From Crotalaria pallida (Eukaryota; Streptophyta; Magnoliopsida; Fabales; Fabaceae), in the NCBI GenBank assembly GCA_037953625.1, contig CM075651.1, forward strand, positions 65,830,501-65,894,500: 64,000 bases of DNA, given 5' to 3'. The notes beneath the pieces are model-generated. The model made no database searches and had not been told where the DNA came from. It saw only the letters and a list, made by a program, of their open reading frames with translations. The position numbers and the translations under genes were made by a program. Below, piece after piece: positions 24,540-34,985 of the stretch; positions within the stretch are counted from its first letter, which is position 1; each line of letters opens with the position of its first letter.

Positions 24540-24830
24540 AAAACCGGTTTATAGTGCAAACCGGTTTTAAACCGATTTTTAAAATGAAAACCGGTTATAA
24601 GAAAAACCGGATCAAAAACCGGTTTTTTAAATGGATTTTTTCAAAAAACTGGTTTTTTAAATGGATTTTTTTTCTTTCAAAAAACCGGTTTTTTTTTTCT
24701 TTCAAAAATCCATTTTATAAAAAACGGATTTTTCAACAGTCCGGTTTTTCCCATAAAAAAAACTGGTTTATAAAACTAGATTATTCAAAAATCCGGTTTT
24801 TTTCCATAAAAAACTGGTTTATAAAACACA
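24540..24830. repeat. Left subterminal AACCGGTT repeats of the hAT-like element
   Basis: About ten copies of AACCGGTT or close variants (accggatt, aactggtt) in 290 bp. The same motif in the right subterminal region (27010-27145) is expected for transposase-binding sites. Confidence 0.85.
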
Positions 24831-25312
24831 ACTTCATAACAAGGCATGATAAAGATCCATCTGAACATACAAAATCCATTTGAAACATACACTAAATACA
24901 AAAGCAGAATAATTAAATAAATAATGATTGTGTGCAATAACAATTGCATCAAACTTGCCACAAGGTTTCCCATTTTCACTCAAGTGCCACATCCCATTGA
25001 ATGGCTCGAGTTTACTGATCCAGCATGGTCTCATCACATTAACCATCTGAGTCTGCACTGAAAATTAGATTCTTATCAGGCATGATTACATGTGAACAGC
25101 AGCAAAAACAAAACTTCTGAAATAATAACAGCCAAAAATGGGGTTTAAAAGTTAAAACATAAGAAGTTCACCACTGTTTATAGAATGCAACAAAACATTT
25201 TCTCTGGAACTAGTTAAAGTTTGTCCCTTTTATTTGCACCAATTTAACAACTGCTCGCCATCTCCAACCCCACATCTATACTGATCTTAGCAATGCATTT
25301 TAGATCTCAGCA

Positions 25313-26398
25313 ATGCATGCTCCCCCTATGATGTGTTCCAGCCGTTGAAGTCATTCGACATTGGGTTACATTTTCAGCTACACCGGGGAGAATCCTGGCC
25401 AATCCAACATCACTTATCTTACTTGCATAACTGTGGTCCAGAAGAATATTGCTTGGTTTGAGATCACGATGCACTAATGGCTCGGGTTTTGTTTGGTGGA
25501 GGAAGAGTAAACCCGTCGCTATCTCTACAGCAATTTGAAACCCGAGTTGCCAACACATGAGGCTATCATTCTTTTTTCGAAAGAGACAATCTTCTAAGCT
25601 TCCATTTGCCATGTATTCATAAATAAGTATGCTGTGCTCAGGACAGGCTCCTAAAAGAAGCACCATGTTAGGATGGCGCATGCTACTGAGTATGTCAGTC
25701 TGTATGTATGTGTTCATAATAAAAATAATAAATGGTCATTTCTAGATAGTATGGATGAGGACATGAAATAAGAAAAAATGGTGTATAATTACTCAATTCC
25801 TCTCATGTCATGGCTCACCTCTTTCTGGAACTGTGACTTCCCTTGAGTAGAATCTGGGCGCAGAACCTTGACAGCAACTGGAATGTGATAGGTAACATTT
25901 ATTGACAGGGCCATAGCCCCCTTCCCCTATTTTTCGAGATTCAGAGAAAAAGTCCGTGGCTATCCCAATCTCTTCTATCGTGTATTTCTTATATCTTTCA
26001 CCAGCTTGGGCAAGATTATTCAATAGTTTCCTCATTTCCTCAACTTCTTTTAGACCTTTCATTTCCATACTTACGGTTCTACTTGATTTCATTTCTGCAA
26101 TTTTTGTGGCTGCTTATGCTGTTTCCATGACTGCTTTACTTCTTGCTTTCTCTTTTACTGCAGTTGCAAGTGCTGCTTCATGTGCCAATTGTTCTTCTTC
26201 CACTTTTTTTTCGTCCTCAGTTCTCCAATGGTTAAGTTCCATTAACTATAGCAAACAAAATTTTGGTTCTATTTGAATTCTCGACATCATGTCATCATAT
26301 ACATGTATTGTGATTGTGATTTTTACCTTTTGTTGGAATGTTAGTGCCTCTTTGCATGATGCACCATACATTTCCATTGTTTGCTTTAACTCAAGCCT
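25313..26398 (-). pseudogene. U-box/USP-type receptor-like kinase fragment (PUB34/35/51/52 type)
   Basis: Three exons are readable on the minus strand. Exon a (about 26398-26327) encodes the coiled-coil core RLRLELKQTMEMY; exon b (26245-25819) continues the coiled coil, then YKKYTIEEIGIATDFFSES and the glycine loop KIGEGGYGPV; exon c (25699-25313) has RHPNMVLLLGACPE, YEYMANGSLEDCLF, the HRDLKP catalytic loop and SDVGLAR. These are hallmarks of plant U-box kinases. Introns have GT/AG borders (donors at 26326 and 25818). Damage: an in-frame TAA at 26116-26114, a frameshift near 25890 before the VAVK lysine, loss of the N-terminal USP domain, and truncation before the kinase C-lobe and the U-box. 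It is a captured, dead copy. Confidence 0.85.
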
Positions 26399-26500
26399 CA
26401 ACCTCAATAAGAAACAGAAGAAGTAAGACCCCAACACCTGTTGAACTTAGGACTTATGAATCGCAGGTGAAGAAACAAAATACATATACTAAACAAAATA

Positions 26501-26617
26501 CTTACATATATATACTAAACCCAACTAAAAATTAATAATAGTGCATCAATTAACAATCCACACTTCATCTTACATATATATATTAAACCCAACTAAAAAT
26601 TAATAATAGTGCATCAA
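26501..26617. repeat. Tandem duplication
   Basis: 'tacatatatata(c/t)taaaccc' plus about 30 further bases occurs twice, 72 bp apart. Confidence 0.8.
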
Positions 26618-27009
26618 AAAACACATGAAAATAAGCTTCTTAAAACTCATATTTCAACAAGAACAGAAAGAACCATGAAAAGGTGCAAAGTTTTATCAAC
26701 AAGAACCTGTTGGCTGTTGCAGGTCACAGAGTGAGTTCTTCTTCGTAGAAAGCCACAACAACTTCAGCTTCAAATCAAAACAACCAAAAATCAGCTACCC
26801 AATAACGTTTTTCAACCTGGGTCAAACAATTTAGGGTAGAATCGAAGAAATTAAGGCTCATATTTAACAAATGAAGGAGATTAAAGAAATTAGGGTTTAG
26901 AAATTGGGAAAAGAAATGTTGCGAAGAAAGAGACTTTGTTCATGGAGATTGAGAAGAAAGGGACTTCTGTCACTTACTCAATTCGCGAGTTCATCAGCTC
27001 TTCTTTGAG

Positions 27010-27145
27010 TGGATATCCGGTTTGTTATATAAGTTTTATCCGGTTCATTTAAAAATGGACCGGATCTGGATCTAACAAAATAAAACCAGTTTTTTTTAAA
27101 ATTGGTTTGGTTCAGTTCCGGTTCGGTTCATCCGAACCGGTTTTT
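27010..27145. repeat. Right subterminal AACCGGTT-type repeats of the hAT-like element
   Basis: Variants of 'atccggtt / gaaccggtt' lead into the right terminus; counterpart of 24540-24830. Confidence 0.75.
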
Positions 27146-27158
27146 TTGAACACCCCTA

Positions 27159-27895
27159 GCCATTTGAGACTTTTTATTGAAATTTTAGGTTGCTGAGTGT
27201 TAATATTTGGATGTATTTCATATCCTTTGGCGTTTTTTCAATTTTCTTAAAATTGAGAAGACATAGGTGATAAATACAGACACCAAGTTTTTGTGAAAAG
27301 TCCCACAAGATTGGTATCCTTCATGTTTTGTTTATTATTGGATTGGACACCAATGAAACTAGGAAGAGAGCTGATTCTTAAGATGTTGAATAAATTTCTT
27401 GTTCTTTTAATATTCTGGTGAATTCTTAACCCTTCCATTCCATAGACTGGGATTGAAACCATTTATTGTTGTTTGAATTGAATTCAAATTACTGCCTATA
27501 TAATAGTTTCTTTCCTGGATGCACGTGAATTATAACATATCATATTTGTTTTGTCTGAAGTGTGATTCTGTGCTATATAAGAATCCTTAATTTATATTAT
27601 ATGTGATTGCTTTCATAGTTTCTTTTTTTTTTTTTTTTCTGTCATCTTTTATATAATTGAAATGGTTGTAGCTGCATGCCATAATGGCATTTTAAGTCTG
27701 ACAATTTGACTGACAAAAATACCACCTTACCGACATTGCTTGATATTTCATTTCATAGCAGAGAGATTATCCCCAAAGACTAATTCATAACATGTTACTT
27801 TTTTTTTTGACATGTTACTTTCCTGGTATACATCATAAATGTTGAAATTGATGTAAACTCTAGAGAACTCTAATTTTTATGTCTACATAATATAA
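27159..27895. other. AT-rich DNA, no gene recognised
   Basis: Starts with the right target duplicate of the hAT-like element. It may be the interrupted CACTA-like element continuing. Homopolymer T runs at 27627 and 27800. Confidence 0.5.
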
Positions 27896-28085
27896 ATGTG
27901 GTTGGTTCATATATATGAAAGGTCGGGCATCTTTCACCAAGTCCGTCAGCCAGTCCAGGCTTCGCCAGAAGCTGGGACTGACAAGCTCATCTCCGAAAGG
28001 ATATGAGCGAATCTCATATATGATAAGCCCGGAAGGGACAAGCCCTTCCGAAATATCATATATGAGGAAGGGCGCAGCTGAGAAA
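27896..28085. repeat. Structured, GC-richer segment with nested inverted repeats
   Basis: Contains an imperfect hairpin 27948-27985 (gtcagccagtccaggcttc pairing with gaagctgggactgac), a second at about 28028-28060 (ggaaggga/tcccttcc-like arms around 'caagcc'), and three copies of TCATATATGA-like palindromes (27907, 28013, 28057). Its composition differs sharply from the flanks. I do not recognise its origin. Confidence 0.5.
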
Positions 28086-28393
28086 CGTTTTTGAAAAATG
28101 TAGTTTGGACGTGTCATTCTCTACTTATTCTTGAACATATTCCCGGGCTTCAACCACTGACCGTGGAATGTGGATTAGGATGATACAATACACTGTAACA
28201 CTTTGCTTATTAATTATACTACTTAATCGTGTGATAAGGACGACTACTATAAATTGGGCCATGAATTTATAGAACGTGGCTTTTTTGGTTACTTTAAGTT
28301 TTCACTCTATATAACATGTACTATTATAAAACATTAAGCATTAATTGCCAACCAAAAAAGATGGTATGGATTTTTCAATTAACAAGAGTCTTG

Positions 28394-28713
28394 CTTTTAA
28401 AAAGTTGCTTTTGAAACAGATTGTCAAAGACTAGTTCAGAGTTGGAGCAAAAGATCTAAGGACCTCAGTTATTTTGCAGAAATACTACAAGAGTGTAGAG
28501 ACAATGTGCATCTCTTTGAACTCTCTTCTTTAGCCTATATCCCAAGAGGGTGCAATTTTGTAGCTGATGCTATAGCCAAGATGTCTTTAAATTACAGGGA
28601 AACGTATTGGATAGAGGATATGCCTTTAGACATTATTCCTCTTATTGATCTTGATATTTTGCACTCCAATTAATAAAATTATTTCCCACTTCAAAAAAAA
28701 AAATAAAAATTGA
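28394..28713 (+). mobile_element. 5'-truncated LINE with RNase H tail and poly(A)
   Basis: Absent from the corresponding place in the opposite arm of the inverted duplication. It ends with a polyadenine-like run (28684-28707). A direct repeat gagtcttgct / gagtattgct (28384-28393, 28714-28723) fits a target duplication with one change. The last 90 codons of a plus-strand frame encode a plant non-LTR RNase H-type C-terminus: ETDCQRLVQSW, then AYIPRGCNFVADAIAK, ending in an HSN-stop at 28672. Everything upstream is missing, the usual 5' truncation. Confidence 0.75.
28398..28672 (+). pseudogene. RNase H-like C-terminus of the truncated LINE
   Basis: The frame is open from a stop near 28398 to TAA at 28670-28672. 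The FETDC and GCNFVADAIAK motifs mark the RVT_3/RNase H fold of plant LINE polyproteins. It lacks the first acidic strand and reverse transcriptase, so it is non-functional. Confidence 0.7.
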
Positions 28714-29401
28714 GTATTGCTAACATGTGCTCTAATTTGTTAAGGTTACTACAATAAGAAAAATTATCATCACTGCACATCATTTCATCTCTCGAAAAAT
28801 CCAAAAAAATGCAAATTTCAATGAACTTTTACTAGCAATTCAAAAAAAAAAAAAAAGAACTTTTACTAAAGTTGGTTTGCTAACCAGAACACCAAGGGCA
28901 CTTGGTATCAAAGACATTTGTTGGCATTTGCCTTGACAATAAAACAGAACACAAAAACTGTAAATTTTTTTAACTGTAAATTTTTTTGCCTTATCATTGA
29001 TAACTGAAAATATTTTGCAAGAACAAGCGGCGACTTTGCCACTGAACATTCCTTTGTCTAAACACTTTTATGAATTGCAAAAAAGATAAAATAATAAATA
29101 AATGAGGTTTATTCACTTTACATCTTTTTTCTTTCCAATATATATTTTCCTAAACCATTTTAACTCTTTGATTTTTTATTATTTCTATGATACCTCCCTA
29201 CGTATCCAACTGAATATGTGCAACCTATGCCACTAGAACAAATACAGGATTGTGGTCAATATACGTCAAATTGGCATAAAAAAATAAAAACAAAGCTAGC
29301 CACTATAAATAAGGCACTCAGCCTCACCACTGGATGCTACTTGGCCAACAAGGCAATGTGGAAGATGCTGTGAGTACAGTGGCTCCTTTTCTTATCATAA
29401 T

Positions 29402-29687
29402 CAATTACTTTCTAGCATTTGTTTTACCCTTAATAGTTCCTTCATCAAACTGAGCATTCTTTGGAAGCTGAGAAGTTATTAGGATGGACAACTCCATTCT
29501 CCTTGAGGTGTCTTCATAGCCATTGTCAATGATCTTCATAAACTCTCCCTCTAACATCTCTATGTCCACCAAGTTATTCTTATTGGCGGGTTGCAAGCCC
29601 CACTAAAACACCACATTTGGCTCACCTTTCTCGTTGTCAACATATTATGTAGGGTTTGGGTCTCAGAAACCTTGGGCCCCCTCCAAC
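29402..29687 (-). pseudogene. Gene fragment, left copy of the inverted duplication
   Basis: Minus-strand exon-like frame after a TTTTTTGCAG acceptor: LEGAQGF, DPNPT, YVDNEKGEP, VVF, then WGLQPANKNNLVDIEMLEGE, MKIIDNGYEDTSRRMEL and QFDEGTIKGKTNARK, ending at a stop at about 29404. It has stops in DPNPT-stop-YVDN and VVF-stop-WGL and one after GF. The 3' end is more complete than in the right copy. It is clearly protein-derived (conserved between copies despite mutations), but I do not recognise the parent gene. Confidence 0.6.
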
Positions 29688-29789
29688 TGCAAAAAACAAA
29701 AAAAAAAAACCACATGAGGACCTAATAAAACCTTGGTGACAGTTTCCACATGTTTTATCACCATTTCCTCATGTGCTTTTTTTTGTTGC

Positions 29790-30065
29790 AGCTGGAGGGG
29801 GTCCGCGGCTTTTGTGACCCAAACCCTACAAAATACGTTGACAATGAGAAAGGTGAGCCAATTGTGGTGTTTTACTGGGGCTTGCAACCCGCCGATAAGA
29901 ATAACTTGGTGGAAATAAAGCTGGTAGAGGGAGAGTTTATGAAAATCATTGACAATGGCTATGAAGGCACCTCAAGGATAATGGAGTATCCTAATAACGT
30001 CTCAACTTCCAAAGAATGCTCAGTTTGATGAAGGAACTATTATGGGTAAAACAAATGACGGAAAG
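29790..30065 (+). pseudogene. Gene fragment, right copy of the inverted duplication
   Basis: Opens at a TTGTTGCAG acceptor (ends 29790) with LEGVRGFCDPNPTKYVDNEK and continues through VVFYWGLQPADKNNLVEIKL to SRIMEY. A 6-bp loss and further changes relative to the left copy then break the frame (PNNVSTSKECSV-stop at 30028). This copy lacks the stops of the left copy in the first half. Same unidentified parent gene; the exon start at an intact acceptor suggests capture of genomic, intron-containing DNA. Confidence 0.6.
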
Positions 30066-30474
30066 TAATTGATTATGATAAGAAAAGGAGCCCAATGTAT
30101 TCATAGCATCTTCCACGTTTCCTTGTTGGCCAAGTAGCATCTAGTGGTGAGACTGAGTACCTCAGTTCTAGTGGCTAGATTTATTTTTTATGTCAGTTTA
30201 ATGTATTATTCACTAAAGCCCTACATTTGTTCTTGTGGCATAGGTTGCACAAATTCAGTTGAATAAGAGTTTAGGGAGGTACCATAGAAAGAAAAAAAAT
30301 CAAAGAGTTAGAATGGTTTAGGAAATATATTGGAAAGAAAAAAATGTGAAGTGAATAAACCTCTCATTTTTATTATTATTATTATTTTTATTATTTTTTT
30401 TTGGCAATTCATAAAAGTGTTTAGACAAAGGAACGATAAGTTGGAAAGTTGCAACTTGTTCTTGCAAAAATATT

Positions 30475-30620
30475 TTTAATTATAAATGATAACAGCTGGC
30501 AAAAAAATTTACAGTTTTTGCGTTCTATTTTTTGTCAAGGCAAAGTGCTCTTGGTTAATTATAAATGATAACAGCTGGCAAAAAAATTTACAGTTTTTGC
30601 GTTTTATTTTATTGTCAATG
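30475..30620. repeat. Tandem duplication in the right arm
   Basis: 'ttaattataaatgataaca' and the following 45 bases occur twice, about 77 bp apart; the left arm has only a partial second copy. Confidence 0.85.
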
Positions 30621-30936
30621 AAATGTTAACAAGTACTCTTAGTGCCAACTACTCTTGCTACACTTGTTAACAAACTAACTATAGTAAAAATTCATTGAAA
30701 CTTGTATTTTTTTGGATTATCGATAAATAAAATAATGTGCTGATTATTTTTCTTGTTATAGTAACCTTAACAAGTTTGGGCACTTGTTAGCAAGACTTTT
30801 TTTTGTTGGCAATTAATGCTTACTCTTTTATAATAGTACATGTTATATAGGGTGAAAACTTAAATTAACCAAAAAAAACCACGTTCTATGAATTCATGAC
30901 CCAATTTCTAGTTGTCGTCCTTATCACACGGTAAAG

Positions 30937-31146
30937 TAGTTTCCTTCATATACTATCATTCCAAACTTTGACACTAAAATATGAATACTAATTGATGAGT
31001 ATTTTTATGCACTTCCCATAAAAGATTAGCACTCTAATAAGTCATTAACTTCTCACAATTCATCACTTAAAATTTGCTCCTAATAATTTCAAATAGCAAA
31101 AGGATACACTTAGGCAATACTAAAAATTTTATATTATATTATTTTG
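30937..31146. other. AT-rich spacer ending in the SINE target duplicate
   Basis: No features other than the left SINE flank (about 31125-31146). Confidence 0.6.
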
Positions 31147-31366
31147 TTTTTTTTGTCTGAACTCTTTGGCCAGTATCATAGGTGTCCCCAAGAGCACCCT
31201 TAATATCAGGGAATCCTTGAGATTAATTCTGCTCGAGGTCGCGTTCCTATGTCTCTCCCAGCGAGGTGTGTTAACCAGGAATCGAACCTGAGACTTCTTA
31301 GTCTTAGGCCCATTTCCAAGTTCTCAAGTTGGCAGGATCGCACCACTTAAGCCAACTCCCATTGAT
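31147..31366 (-). mobile_element. tRNA-derived SINE
   Basis: The minus strand starts with a tRNA-like head: A-box-like TGGCTTAAGTGG (31354-31343) and a perfect B box GGTTCGATTCC (31288-31278), the internal RNA polymerase III promoter. A roughly 120-bp body follows, then an A-rich tail (T8 at 31147-31154 on the plus strand). Flanks 'aattttatatta(tatta)ttttg' (31125-31146, 31367-31383) form a 17-bp-type target duplication with a 5-bp indel. About 220 bp is a normal SINE size. Confidence 0.85.
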
Positions 31367-31383
31367 AATTTTATATTATTTTG

Positions 31384-31700
31384 AATACCAACGATTACTG
31401 TATCACAATAATTGGCACAAGTGTATTTTTGTAACAATATACCAAAAGTTTTCAATTTCAATGAAAAATTAGTTTTTTGGGTGGACATATTTTTTAAAGA
31501 GGGTCTTATGTTTAAGAATGGAGGGAGTAGTATTATAGTAAAAGTTTAATAAACATGAATTAACTGTATAAAACTTTTTATATTGTCGACACATCATCTA
31601 CTATTCATATATATATATATAGAGAGATATGAATGATTAATAATTACATACACATGAATGATTGATGAACTGATATTATAAAATTTTGATGTACTATCGA
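31384..31700. other. AT-rich DNA without recognised features
   Basis: Contains a short (AT)n(AG)n microsatellite at 31607-31627. No gene recognised. Confidence 0.6.
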
Positions 31701-32402
31701 TGTAGCCCCATAATGTGTGTATAATATGCATATTATTTCATTATTAGTTTGTATTTATTTTAATTAATAATCATGCATTTTATTACGAATTTACCATGCA
31801 TTTAGGTCATATTTCACTTGTATAGGCATCTTGTGCTTTTAATGTGTAGATTAATTATTTTGAGGCTTGGAGCATTGGAAAAGTCAAGGAATTAATCATT
31901 GAAGGATGCTGGAGCGTTTGGAAATAAAAAGATACACAAATAGAGTTTTAATATGCAGATGGGCATATTTTGCTATTTGATAAAAGGAGGAAGATAGAAA
32001 TCCTGTAATTAACATTAGAATATTAGAGTAGCAGCAGGATTAAAATTAGAATTAGGATTAGGATTACAATTTATCATAGACAGAAACAAGTTAGAAAATA
32101 AGGATTCAAGGTTGCACAATTCTCTCCTTGAAGAACTATAAAGCGATTGAAGACAAAAGAAATTCTTCTCCTCTCATCTCTTGGTTACTTCTATTCTTTT
32201 ATGCCTTATTCCTAATTATTTTTGTTTGTATTATTATTATGAAAGAGTATTTTTTTTTCATTTATAAGGATTAGGATTAGCCAATGGAAGCATTGACATG
32301 ATATTTTGATTACTTTCTCTTATTAATATTTGTTTATTTTAGATTTAATAATGATGTTCTTAATGCATGTGATTGTGTCAGATCCCACTATTACATGACC
32401 CC

Positions 32403-32733
32403 TGTAGGGTTAACCAATAATAAATCCTACCGCCACAGGATGAGCATGAGCTCTCTAGTACAGGATAAGGGTGAATAACTCATCCTTCTTATCCTCTAAG
32501 AGCCACGTCAGCCCTACTGGGCCGAACAGGCCCATAAGGCACCACAACACAACTTCCCCTATAAGTATCGCCATGCTATAGGGGCTAAGGTATGTTCTCT
32601 CATCCCTACTCTCAAGAACTACGTGTGGCTTGATCCCCTTATCACTGGGGGTACGTAGGACCGGGGTCACCCTCGTCAGCTGCAACAACCCCAAACACAC
32701 ATCCTGGTGTATCCCTAACAATGAGACACTACA
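32403..32733 (+). repeat. TRIM 5' LTR
   Basis: 331 bp. Differs from the 3' LTR in a 2-bp indel (ctactgggc / ctactatgggc), g/a in 'ctcgtcag/ctcgacag' context (t/a) and a/g in 'aatgagac/aatgggac'. Confidence 0.9.
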
Positions 32734-32751
32734 TTGGCGCCGTCTGTGGGA
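32734..32751 (+). other. TRIM primer-binding site
   Basis: TTGGCGCCGTCTGTGGGA directly follows the LTR; this form is widespread in plant Tat-type and related elements, complementary to a tRNA 3' end. Confidence 0.75.
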
Positions 32752-33339
32752 AGTAATTTACCTTCCTATTAAGGACATATGTTAAACTCACTCACTTCGG
32801 ATCATGTTCTTACGCACTTGCCCACGATCTCGGTTAGCCGGCCAGATCGGTGAGGCTACAAGTGAAAACGAGGATTGCGACCCGATAACTTGGCTTAGCC
32901 TCTCGGCTCATATTTGGACAAATACATCGCGGATCAAGGAATACACCTCGGCTAAGGTTGTCATTCCGACAGCAATCCCTCGTAAACGTTACGATCCAAT
33001 TGGTGATAATCTTGGCACACCTCGAACTCAAATAACAGTTTGAGTCGTGCCAACATACCTTGGCACAAGCCTTTCGGCTTTCACCATGACAAGCGCATAA
33101 AAGGATGTCTCCTTAAAAGCATCGTGACTTTAAAAACAATAGTCCAATTCGACTTTGAACTCAGTACACGACGATACACGACTAAGGGCCTTGACTGCGA
33201 ACAGTCTTATACGTCCTAATCAACCATCCACGACACTTTTCCGAATAAAAAGTTCTCAGCCGCAAACAATGTTTTATGTCACCACCAACTCTCAGAAGCT
33301 CAGCACAGGCTCTTCGAGCCTATACGAGCTTGGGGGGCT

Positions 33340-33672
33340 TGTAGGGTTAACCAATAATAAATCCTACCGCCACAGGATGAGCATGAGCTCTCTAGTACAG
33401 GATAAGGGTGAATAACTCATCCTTCTTATCCTCTAAGAGCCACGTCAGCCCTACTATGGGCCGAACAGGCCCATAAGGCACCACAACACAACTTCCCCTA
33501 TAAGTATCGCCATGCTATAGGGGCTAAGGTATGTTCTCTCATCCCTACTCTCAAGAACTACGTGTGGCTTGATCCCCTTATCACTGGGGGTACGTAGGAC
33601 CGGGGTCACCCTCGACAGCTGCAACAACCCCAAACACACATCCTGGTGTATCCCTAACAATGGGACACTACA
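33340..33672 (+). repeat. TRIM 3' LTR
   Basis: 333 bp, preceded by the purine-rich tract at 33328-33339. Nearly identical to the 5' LTR. Confidence 0.9.
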
Positions 33673-34229
33673 ACCCCAGATAGTAAGAGAAGAACTGAAA
33701 TGTGAACCTTAGTATTAGAAAATACATAATTAAACTTGAGGTATTAGATCACGAAAGTAGTTCTAATCCCTGAGAGGATTCAATGAATTATCAAAAATCT
33801 TAATGGATTCGATATGCCATAATTACCACGAAAGTACACTACAACATTTTTGACTTTAGGCAACACTTAAAGTTTCAACGGTTAGAAAACCGTTGCATAT
33901 ACAAGAAATAAGCAACGGTTTTTTGTGCATTGCCAATTAATATAAATAAGCAACGGTTTTTACTAATAACTGTTGCATATTATTTTAGGGTCCCTATAGG
34001 CAACAGTTTTTATATGTGTTACGTAAAATTTAGTTAAAAAACCGTTCTTGAAAATGCTCTATTATGCTTAAAATTGATGAGCAGTTGAGCACCTAAGACA
34101 AAAAATTTAACCCCAATTTAAAAACATAAAATAAAAAAACCTAACAGCTCCTCCTCGCTCTTCAACCCCTCCGTCCTTCTCCTCAGCTCCTCCGCATACG
34201 GATCCTCCACAGCGGCCAGTGCTGCAAAA

Positions 34230-34454
34230 TCAGTAGCAACACCGTCCCTTTTCACAACCTCCTTCCCTCTGAAACACTCGTCCAAGTTCACCTTCGCTTT
34301 CGGCTTCCTCTCTCTTCCTCTTTTTCACGAACCCTAACTCTGTACTCTCTCTCAGATCGCTAATCTGAGCAGCAGCATCAACAGCAATGATCTCCGTGTG
34401 AACCCAAGGTTGTAGAAGCTTGACTTGATCGAACCTCGCGTCTTCTCTGATCAA
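34230..34454 (-). CDS. Possible captured coding fragment inside the CACTA element
   Basis: 74 codons, with a first half of ordinary protein composition (FDQVKLLQPWVHTEIIAVDA) and a charged second half. It lies in the only GC-rich island of the element. I do not recognise it; it could be a captured host exon or part of an untranslated leader read backwards. Confidence 0.25.
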   Translation of the reverse strand: MIREDARFDQVKLLQPWVHTEIIAVDAAAQISDLRESTELGFVKKRKREEAESEGELGRVFQREGGCEKGRCCY

Positions 34455-34751
34455 TTGCTTCAGATAATCGATGATTGTGCGGTTGTCGGTGGCGGAGTCG
34501 ACCTCCGCTCCAACCTCCGCAAGACTTGGACCTCTGATCTTCGACCTCCGCTCTGCCTTCCCTCCAACCTCAAACTTCGACCTCTATTGACATACGACAT
34601 TCAACCTCCGGTGAGTACCTTCATTTCATTTTTTTTATAATAATGAGTTGAAACCCCAACCCCCAAATCTCTCGAAACCCCATTCTCTGACCAGTTTACT
34701 TATAGGGACAAATATGAAATGATAATTAAAAATAAAATTTGGAAATGACTG

Positions 34752-34985
34752 TGATTTGAAGTGGGGGAAGTGTTATTCGAAAAGTCATCTTCACCACCCA
34801 ATTTTTCTACTCTTCGATTTATTTTTGCTTTTAATTTTTCACTGTTTTTTTGGTTAACAATGAAATGGTATTAGATAAGAACTTATGTGGAAGAGAGTTT
34901 TTTTGCATTTCAAATTCTTAGGTTTTTGTTTTGCTTATTATTTCTTCATCATGTAGTTTTGCAATTTTTCTGTCAAGGGTTTAGG
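34752..34985. repeat. Internal segmental repeat, copy 1
   Basis: Shares 'gggggaagtgttat', 'caccacccaatttttctac', 'atttcttcatcatgtagtt' and 'ggtttaggaatagctta' in order with 36309-36545; about 230 bp. Confidence 0.8.

Larger units (their letters stand above)
24414..27158 (-). mobile_element. hAT-like element carrying a kinase gene fragment
   Basis: Ends TAGGGGGTGTTCA (24414) and its near-perfect inverse TGAACACCCCTA (ends 27158). Flanks gccattat (24406-24413) and gccatttg (27159-27166) form an 8-bp duplication with two differences, the size expected for hAT. Both subterminal regions are rich in AAACCGGTTT palindromes. No transposase is seen; the interior instead holds a host-derived U-box kinase pseudogene on the minus strand. 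This arrangement fits a gene-capturing, non-autonomous hAT. Confidence 0.75.
28217..30936. mobile_element. Large inverted duplication (foldback) enclosing opposed gene fragments
   Basis: The left arm (28217 to about 29720, less an inserted LINE) and the right arm (about 29769 to 30936) are reverse complements over their whole length, roughly 80-90% identical by eye. About 50 bp separate them. Shared blocks include 'cgtgtgataaggacgac', 'ccctatataacatgtacta', 'aaaaaaatttacagtttttg' and the coding fragment at the centre. Either an element with very long TIRs that captured a gene piece, or an inverted duplication. Target duplications were not identified. Confidence 0.8.
32403..33672 (+). mobile_element. 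Complete TRIM (miniature LTR retrotransposon), TSD acccc
   Basis: Two LTRs of 331 and 333 bp (TGTAGGGTTAACC...ACACTACA), a primer-binding site directly after the first, a 600-bp interior with no gag or pol, and a purine-rich CTTGGGGGGCT tract directly before the second. acccc flanks the unit at 32398-32402 and 33673-33677. The LTRs differ by only two substitutions and one 2-bp indel by eye, so the insertion is young compared with its surroundings. It must rely on proteins of another element; the LTR at 38658-39389 shares its termini and polypurine context. Confidence 0.9.

Noticed and set aside
23595..30760. A right end for the CACTA-like element (candidates near 28744 and 30745)
   Set aside because: The 'actacaataagaaaaat' and its inverse belong to the two arms of the inverted duplication, not to CACTA termini.
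31278..31354. Genuine tRNA gene at the B-box sequence
   Set aside because: Only A and B boxes are recognisable; no acceptor stem or anticodon arm folds, and the A-rich tail with target duplication identifies a SINE.
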